NCBI RefSeq assembly: GCF_014207095.1
Contig: NZ_JACHBG010000003.1
Location: forward strand, 372,001-436,000
Direction of reading: 5' to 3'
DNA length: 64,000 nt
Source: Martinezella lusitana
GTDB taxonomy: Bacteria; Pseudomonadota; Alphaproteobacteria; Rhizobiales; Rhizobiaceae
Shown here piece by piece: positions 63,266-64,000 of this stretch (its first letter is position 1; every line of letters begins with the position of its first letter). The translations under genes and the position numbers were made by a program. Below the pieces are notes generated by a model. The model made no database searches, had not been told where the DNA came from, and saw only the letters and a program-made list of their open reading frames with translations.

Positions 63266-63925
63266 ATGCAAAATCTCGATTTCAGCGTCGTAACGCCCTA
63301 TTTCGGTCTTCTGATGACCGGTCTCTGGTGGACGCTTATCATGTTCGTCTGTTCGAGTGTGGTCAGCCTTGTGTTCGGCATAGCCTTTGCGCTGATCGTC
63401 CTCTACGCGCCCCCGATAACAGCTTTTCCTATACGGTTCCTCACCTGGCTTTTCATGGGAACGCCGCTCCTGCTGCAATTGTATCTGATCTACTACGGGC
63501 TCGTGCAGATCGGCATCGATATTCCCGCTGTTGGCGCCGGCATTATCGGCCTCAGCCTGCATTTCGCCGTCTACAACGCCGATGTCTTCCGCGCCGGCAT
63601 CCTGTCGGTCGATCCCGGCCAGATGGAAGGCGCGCGTTCGATCGGTCTCAGCCGCGGCCAGGCTCAACGCTACATCATCGTGCCACAGGCGCTCCGCAAG
63701 ACGATCGCGCCGATTGGCAACAATCTGATCGTGCTGCTCAAGGACACCTCGCTTGTTTCGATCATCGGTATCGCCGAGCTCGTCTACAGCGCGCAGATCG
63801 CCATCAGCGAAACCTATACGCCCTTCGAATTTTATCTAACCATTGCAGGTATTTACTACGTGGCAAACCTCGTCCTCGAAGCCGGATTGCAATTTCTTGA
63901 AAACAAGGTGGAGATGTCCCGATGA
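63266..63925 (+). CDS. Polar amino-acid ABC permease, second subunit
   Basis: 219 residues, HisQ/GlnP type: GLWWTLIMFVCSSVVSLVFG, WLFMGTPLLLQLYLIYYG and GQMEGARSIGLSRGQAQRYIIVPQALR. Its stop overlaps the next start by 4 bases (ATGA), so the ATPase is translationally coupled. Confidence 0.93.
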   Translation: MQNLDFSVVTPYFGLLMTGLWWTLIMFVCSSVVSLVFGIAFALIVLYAPPITAFPIRFLTWLFMGTPLLLQLYLIYYGLVQIGIDIPAVGAGIIGLSLHFAVYNADVFRAGILSVDPGQMEGARSIGLSRGQAQRYIIVPQALRKTIAPIGNNLIVLLKDTSLVSIIGIAELVYSAQIAISETYTPFEFYLTIAGIYYVANLVLEAGLQFLENKVEMSR

Positions 63926-64000
63926 GCGCCGCAAAGCCCATGGTCGAAGTCAAGGGTGCCCGCAAGGCATATGGGGCGCTCGAAGTGCTCAAAGGGATCG
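63922..64000 (+). CDS. ABC ATPase of polar amino-acid importer, 3' truncated
   Basis: The visible 26 residues begin MSAAKPMVEVKGARKAYG, then LEVLKGI, the N-terminus of GlnQ/HisP-type ATPases just before the Walker A motif, and run off the window. The start overlaps the permease stop. It is the only importer here outside the Liv and peptide types with its own ATPase. Confidence 0.85.
   Translation, partial: MSAAKPMVEVKGARKAYGALEVLKGI

Noticed and set aside
1..64000. CRISPR arrays, tRNA or rRNA genes, insertion sequences, replication or partition genes
   Set aside because: No spaced direct-repeat array, cloverleaf, rRNA stretch, transposase or repABC-like gene was recognised; the short repeats seen are palindromes or operator-like sites.

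Overview
The window looks like an accessory replicon (plasmid or chromid) of a Rhizobium/Agrobacterium-type alphaproteobacterium. This is inferred from the high-GC coding style, the very high density of ABC importers with dedicated LysR, LacI, AraC, GlxA-type and Lrp regulators, the family memberships (Aap-like importer, IalB-like protein, AhpD pair of the type named after Agrobacterium vitis genes), and GC-rich intergenic palindromes of the kind common in rhizobia. No core housekeeping gene, tRNA, rRNA, transposase, CRISPR array or replication origin was found.

Layout. 1-3999: branched-chain amino-acid type importer with a LivM-LivG fusion cut by the window edge, then binding protein, LivF and LivH. 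4129-6297: SnoaL-like protein and SDR oxidoreductase divergent from a LysR regulator. 6691-9834: chemoreceptor and a small secreted protein. 10081-13619 (minus): metallo-beta-lactamase-fold hydrolase, two permeases and a binding protein, without an ATPase. 14099-21657: peptide-type importer with a fused double ATPase, then a luciferase-like flavin monooxygenase and two AhpD-like proteins. 21943-28994: FeaR-like AraC regulator, second peptide-type importer with a fused double ATPase, cupin. 29169-32351 (minus): GH15 glucoamylase and polyphosphate-glucokinase-like ROK kinase. 32616-33849: HSL-type esterase and a fragment of an FAH-family gene. 33961-38881: three-subunit membrane sugar dehydrogenase (Tat small subunit, GMC flavoprotein, triheme cytochrome c) divergent from a LacI regulator. 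39069-42308: GlxA-type regulator, cyanamide-hydratase-like HD protein, amidase. 42908-48919: IalB-like protein, Aap-like importer without ATPase, diguanylate cyclase, small secreted protein. 49127-54623: LacI regulator, sugar importer without ATPase, DUF2961/GH172 protein. 54646-58184: AceE-like ketoacid dehydrogenase E1 and two Lrp regulators. 58345-64000: 1015-residue kinase/M23/aminotransferase fusion followed, after a strong terminator, by a polar amino-acid importer whose ATPase runs off the window.

How it works together. Most modules follow one plan: a local regulator, an importer, and one to three catabolic enzymes, so the region reads as a set of independent nutrient-scavenging islands. 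Three importers have no ATPase in this window and must borrow one or be incomplete. The least explained units are the APH-M23-aminotransferase fusion with its helically phased upstream repeats, the MBL-hydrolase/ATPase-less importer operon, the peptide-importer/monooxygenase/AhpD cassette, and the GlxA/HD/amidase cluster.
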